From Paenibacillus sp. 32O-W (GTDB lineage: Bacteria; Bacillota; Bacilli; Paenibacillales; NBRC-103111), in assembly GCF_007679495.1 (NCBI RefSeq), contig NZ_VEGP01000019.1, positions 1-64,000 on the forward strand: a stretch of DNA of 64,000 nucleotides, in the 5' to 3' direction. This document shows positions 60,782 through 64,000 of the stretch, piece after piece. Each line of letters begins with the position of its first letter. Position 1 is the first letter of the stretch. The position numbers and the translations under genes were made by a program. Below the pieces are notes generated by a model. The model made no database searches. It was not told the origin of the DNA and saw nothing but the letters and a program-made list of their open reading frames with translations.

Positions 60782-61789
60782 ATGAACTACGAAGTATTGG
60801 TCGAGGAATACCGCGGAGGTATTCTGGAAAATGTCCATATGGGCGTCCTGTGCGGGATCAATGAAGAAGGAAAGGTCGTCTATTCGGTAGGCAACGAGAA
60901 TCATATCACCTTCATGCGCTCGGCCGCGAAGCCTTTCCAGGCCATCCCGGTCATTCAACACGGGGTTGTGGAGAAATTTGGCTTGACGCCTAAGGAAGCG
61001 GCGCTTTTTGCCGCCTCCCAGCGGGGGGAGAAGTATCATATTGAAGCGCTGGAATCCATTCTGCGAAAAACAGGCGTCGCCGAAGAGCAAATTCTGTGCT
61101 GCCCGACCTACCCGCTGAATGAGGAACCGAAAGCCGCGTACCACAGGGAGCACGGGGAGAAGCGCAAGCTCTATCACAATTGCTCGGGCAAGCATAGCGG
61201 CTTCCTCGCCCTGGCCAAGCTGCTCGGACATGATATGGACCGCTATTGGGAGCCGGATCACCCGGTGCAGCAGCTAAGCCTGGCCGCGATGGCCGAAATG
61301 GCCGACTACCCCAAGGAAGATATTCAAATCGGGGTGGATGGATGCGGCTTCCCGGTTTACGCGCTGCCGCTTCAGCATATCGCGAGAGCATATCTGAAGC
61401 TCGCCTGTCCGGATTTGATCGAAAATCCGGGGACAAGGGAAGCGGCCGTGAAAATCGCCGGATACATGAATGCTCATCCGGAAATGGTCGCGAGCCATGA
61501 CTTTATTTGCTCCGTCCTTCTGGCGGATCCTAACATCGTGGCCAAAGGGGGAGCCAAAGGAGTCTACGGCTTCGGCCTCAAGAAGGAGCGCATGAGCTTC
61601 GCTCTGAAAGTACTGGATGGGTCCGAGCTTGTATGGCCGAACATCGTTGCTTCGATTCTGGAGCAAATCGGTTATGACAACCGGGAGACGATCGAGCGTT
61701 TATACGCCCTGTCGCCCAAACAGATCAAGAACGACAATCAAGTCATTGTCGGTGAGAGAAAGGCCGTCTTTACTCTGGAGGGAAAATAA
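60782..61789 (+). CDS. Asparaginase (pfam06089 type), 335 aa
   Basis: Cytosolic amidase of the Asparaginase_II (Rhizobium etli-like, COG4448) family, which releases ammonia from L-asparagine. This family is unrelated to the classical bacterial type I/II enzymes. Marks: TFMRSAAKPFQAIPVI near residue 44, ASQRGEKYHIEALESILRKTG, LYHNCSGKHSGFLALAKLLG and VDGCGFPVYALPL. The NCSGKHSG segment holds the catalytic Ser-Lys. GGAGGGAAG precedes ATG 60782. It lies between the ROK regulator and a peptide ABC importer. Confidence 0.88.
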   Translation: MNYEVLVEEYRGGILENVHMGVLCGINEEGKVVYSVGNENHITFMRSAAKPFQAIPVIQHGVVEKFGLTPKEAALFAASQRGEKYHIEALESILRKTGVAEEQILCCPTYPLNEEPKAAYHREHGEKRKLYHNCSGKHSGFLALAKLLGHDMDRYWEPDHPVQQLSLAAMAEMADYPKEDIQIGVDGCGFPVYALPLQHIARAYLKLACPDLIENPGTREAAVKIAGYMNAHPEMVASHDFICSVLLADPNIVAKGGAKGVYGFGLKKERMSFALKVLDGSELVWPNIVASILEQIGYDNRETIERLYALSPKQIKNDNQVIVGERKAVFTLEGK

Positions 61790-61932
61790 CGGCCGGGCTC
61801 AGGCTAAGTTGGGTGTCCAACAGCATGTGATTGCCGAATTTTCTTAATAGAGAAACACCGCGTCAGCGACTTCATCCAGCCATTAACCGATGGCGAGAAG
61901 TATATATTTTAAAAAGGGAGAGGAACACAGAA

Positions 61933-63510
61933 ATGAGGAAATATTTCCTAAGCTTAATGGCTGTTGTTATGGCTGTATTTATATTTGCCGGCTGTTCCAG
62001 CAAGCCTCAGGAAACCCACCAGGGAGGCGGCGAAAACCAACCGTTAGCCAAGAAAGAAGGCAATAGCGTAACGATAGCGGTTAACGCCAACTTCATTACA
62101 CTGGATCCGCATAATGCCGCAGATACTCTTTCGATTAGCGGATACCGTACCATGTACCAAGGTCTGCTAGGCTTTGACCAGGATATGAAGGTCGTGCCGG
62201 TATTGGCCGAAAGCTATGAAGTAAGCGAAGACGGTAAAGAGTATGTGTTCAAGCTGAAAGAGAATATCAAGTTCCATGATGGCACACCATTCAACGCCGA
62301 AGCGGTCAAAATCAATCTGGACCGCCTGAAAGACAGCAATTTGCGGATGTCCAAAAGCTTTGCCGTAGTGGATCATACCGAAGTTGTTGATGAGAAAACG
62401 GTCAAGCTTACATTGACCAAGCCTTATTCCGCCATGTTGAACAAACTGGCGATGCTGATGATTATCAGCCCCGATGCTCTAGAGAAGTATGGTAAAGATA
62501 TCGGACAGAATCCAGTCGGAACCGGTCCTTTCAAATTCAAGGAATGGATGCAGGGGAATCATCTGACTATCGAGAAAAATCCGGATTACTGGGAAGAAGG
62601 TCTGCCGAAGGTGGACAGCATTACGTTCAAGCCAGTGCCGGAGAACGGTTCCCGCGTGGCCATGCTGAAAACAGGAGAAGCCGATTTCGTCTATCCGCTG
62701 CCTACGGAACAAGTTGAGCACATTGACGGCAAGGACGGCATTGTCGTAGAGAAGAACCCTTCGACGATCGCCCGCTACATTTCCATCAACACGACGAAGA
62801 AGCCTTTCGACGATGTTCGTGTTCGTCAAGCAATGAACTATGCAATCAACAAAGATGCTTTCATTAAAGTAGTCAAGCAAGGATTTGCCGAGAAGCTGGA
62901 TTCGGCTATGGCCCAGAAAACCCAACACTATGCCCAGCAAGGTGTGTATGATTTCAATCTGGAAAAAGCGAAGGAGCTTCTGAAAGAAGCGGGCTACGCT
63001 GACGGTTTCAAAGCCGAAATCTGGGGCAACACCGATTCCGAAACGATTAAAGGAATGCAGTTTATTCAACAGCAATTGGCCGCTATCGGCATCGAGCTCG
63101 ATGTGAAGCCGATGGAGGAAGGCACGCTGTCTCAAGAAATCAATTCCGCGAATTCTCCGGAAGAAGCCAAGGTTCAAATGTGGTATGTAAGCTGGTCTCC
63201 GTCTTCGGCGGATGCGGATGCTGCTATCCGTCCTTTGTTCGCGAGTGAAATGTTCCCTCCGAACGGAGCTAACACCGCCTATTACAAAAACGACCAAGTG
63301 GACGAGATGATCGCTACGGCGAACCAGCTGTCCGATCCGGAAGAGCAGAAGAAGTACTATTCCGATATTCAAGCTCAAATCTTCAAGGATGTACCGTGGA
63401 TCTTCCTCGTTGTGGACGATACGGTCTCCGGTAAGAAAAACTATATCGAAGGCATCCACGTATACCCTGACGGTTCCATCAATGTCCGGGATGCCGAAAT
63501 CAAGAAGTAA
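61933..63510 (+). CDS. Peptide ABC transporter substrate-binding lipoprotein (SBP family 5), 525 aa
   Basis: Extracellular solute receptor. Lipoprotein signal peptide with lipobox FAGC (C21), then a short polar linker. The SBP_bac_5 fold shows VNANFITLDPHNAADTLSIS, QGLLGFDQDMKVVPVLAESY, the family signature NIKFHDGTPFNAEAVKINLD and NPVGTGPFKFKEW. ARYISINTTKKPFDDVRVRQ and AMNYAINKDAF follow. GGGAGAGG lies about 10 bases before ATG 61933. The permease gene follows at 63687. Similar proteins in this class import di- or oligopeptides or glutathione; the ligand is not defined. Confidence 0.93.
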   Translation: MRKYFLSLMAVVMAVFIFAGCSSKPQETHQGGGENQPLAKKEGNSVTIAVNANFITLDPHNAADTLSISGYRTMYQGLLGFDQDMKVVPVLAESYEVSEDGKEYVFKLKENIKFHDGTPFNAEAVKINLDRLKDSNLRMSKSFAVVDHTEVVDEKTVKLTLTKPYSAMLNKLAMLMIISPDALEKYGKDIGQNPVGTGPFKFKEWMQGNHLTIEKNPDYWEEGLPKVDSITFKPVPENGSRVAMLKTGEADFVYPLPTEQVEHIDGKDGIVVEKNPSTIARYISINTTKKPFDDVRVRQAMNYAINKDAFIKVVKQGFAEKLDSAMAQKTQHYAQQGVYDFNLEKAKELLKEAGYADGFKAEIWGNTDSETIKGMQFIQQQLAAIGIELDVKPMEEGTLSQEINSANSPEEAKVQMWYVSWSPSSADADAAIRPLFASEMFPPNGANTAYYKNDQVDEMIATANQLSDPEEQKKYYSDIQAQIFKDVPWIFLVVDDTVSGKKNYIEGIHVYPDGSINVRDAEIKK

Positions 63511-63686
63511 TGACCTACATGATGCTGTGTTGAGCCGTCACCCGAGCTTAACACAGCATCGTTACTAAATGACAGGAACTTAACGTTCGGTGCGGAGCAT
63601 CTGGGAATCCCAGCGCTCGATATGCTTTGGCCACGGCTGAGGCAAGGACTTAGGACCGGACATAATGCTGGGAGGTTTGGAAGGTT

Positions 63687-64000
63687 TTGGCCAAATTTGT
63701 GTTGAAACGGTTGCTTGGCGTGATTCCGATCCTATTGATCGTTTCTGTGCTGGTTTTTTTCTTTATTCACTTGATTCCCGGTGATCCGGCACGAATGGTT
63801 GCCGGCAAGGAAGCCACTCTGGACGAAATCAATATGATCCGTGCCGAGCTTGGCCTGGATAAGCCGCTTTGGGAGCAATACGTTATTTATATGACCAAGC
63901 TGTTTCAGGGGGATCTAGGCACCTCGCTGAAAACGGGACAACCCGTGACCGAAATCATTCTGTCGCGGCTGATGCCCACCGTCTGGCTTACTTTGTTCAG
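63687..64000 (+). CDS. Peptide ABC transporter permease (DppB/GsiC type), 5' part
   Basis: Runs off the right edge of the window. The frame from TTG 63687 reads AKFVLKRLLGVIPILLIVSV (first transmembrane helix), then FFFIHLIPGDPARMVAGKEA, ELGLDKPLWEQYVIYMTKLF, GDLGTSLKTGQPVTEIILSR and LMPTVWLTLF. This is the standard N-terminus of DppB/OppB/GsiC permeases. A GGGAGG lies 11 bases upstream. It pairs with the preceding substrate-binding lipoprotein; further permease and ATPase genes are expected beyond the edge. Confidence 0.92.
   Translation, partial: MAKFVLKRLLGVIPILLIVSVLVFFFIHLIPGDPARMVAGKEATLDEINMIRAELGLDKPLWEQYVIYMTKLFQGDLGTSLKTGQPVTEIILSRLMPTVWLTLF

Overview
The window looks like chromosomal DNA of an endospore-forming member of the Paenibacillaceae (Paenibacillus-like). 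Ribosome binding sites are strong AGGAGG types and TTG/GTG starts are common. There is a YheC/YheD coat-type ATP-grasp protein, a SpoIID/LytB domain, a 30-residue YjcZ-type sporulation peptide, and the Bacillus-lineage set yqzE, yqhG, yqhH and lipM. Most genes are moderately GC-rich. AT-richer stretches at about 8.7-9.4, 13.6-14.2 and 43.6-49.3 kb look like accessory DNA.

Layout. 0-1.4 kb: two divergent XRE repressors around a paired operator. 1.7-9.4 kb: a secreted protein of about 2,300 residues joining phosphodiester glycosidase, metallophosphoesterase, SpoIID and bacterial Ig-like domains, then a YheC/D protein. 10.3-17.3 kb: envelope genes (glycosyltransferase, VanR/VanS-like two-component pair, D,D-carboxypeptidase, secreted alpha/beta hydrolase). 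18.2-27.9 kb: a YjcZ-like peptide, DMT transporter, orphan trpB, a short-chain dehydrogenase, small membrane proteins, a YkvI transporter, a lipoprotein, xpt, cbiZ and several small unknowns. 28.0-30.0 kb: tRNA-Leu(CAG) and argS. 30.5-32.6 kb: a type I-C-like CRISPR array of 30 repeats with no cas gene in the window. 32.7-38.0 kb: yqzE, a secreted protein, yqhG-yqhH and lipM. 38.1-41.0 kb: nrdJ (B12-dependent ribonucleotide reductase) behind two NrdR boxes. 41.3-48.8 kb: MarR and TetR regulators, a deletion relic of an oxidoreductase, a DppA-like peptidase, an ABC-2 exporter operon with three frameshifts, and an RlmA/TlrB-like rRNA methyltransferase behind a probable attenuator. 49.4-57.8 kb: SLH-domain serine hydrolase, purine permease, Gfo/Idh/MocA protein, alkaline-phosphatase-fold lipoprotein, YeiH transporter. 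57.8-59.5 kb: non-coding DNA with a 49-50 bp tandem repeat. 59.5-64.0 kb: ROK regulator, asparaginase and a peptide ABC importer cut by the window end.

The gene set connects in a few places. cbiZ (cobinamide salvage) and nrdJ both concern cobalamin. xpt and the NCS2/AzgA permease both concern purine salvage. The VanRS-like pair lies near a D,D-carboxypeptidase. Asparaginase lies with a peptide importer under a ROK regulator.

The most unusual signals are non-coding. One CRISPR spacer is itself a foreign type I-C repeat with compensatory stem changes. The rRNA methyltransferase has a leader with a seven-codon upstream ORF, competing hairpins and a terminator. There is a four-copy structured intergenic repeat, a two-copy element of about 96 bp ending in a terminator, and a three-way-junction palindrome at 49.1-49.2 kb. 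All assignments come from reading the sequence by eye; no database search was run.
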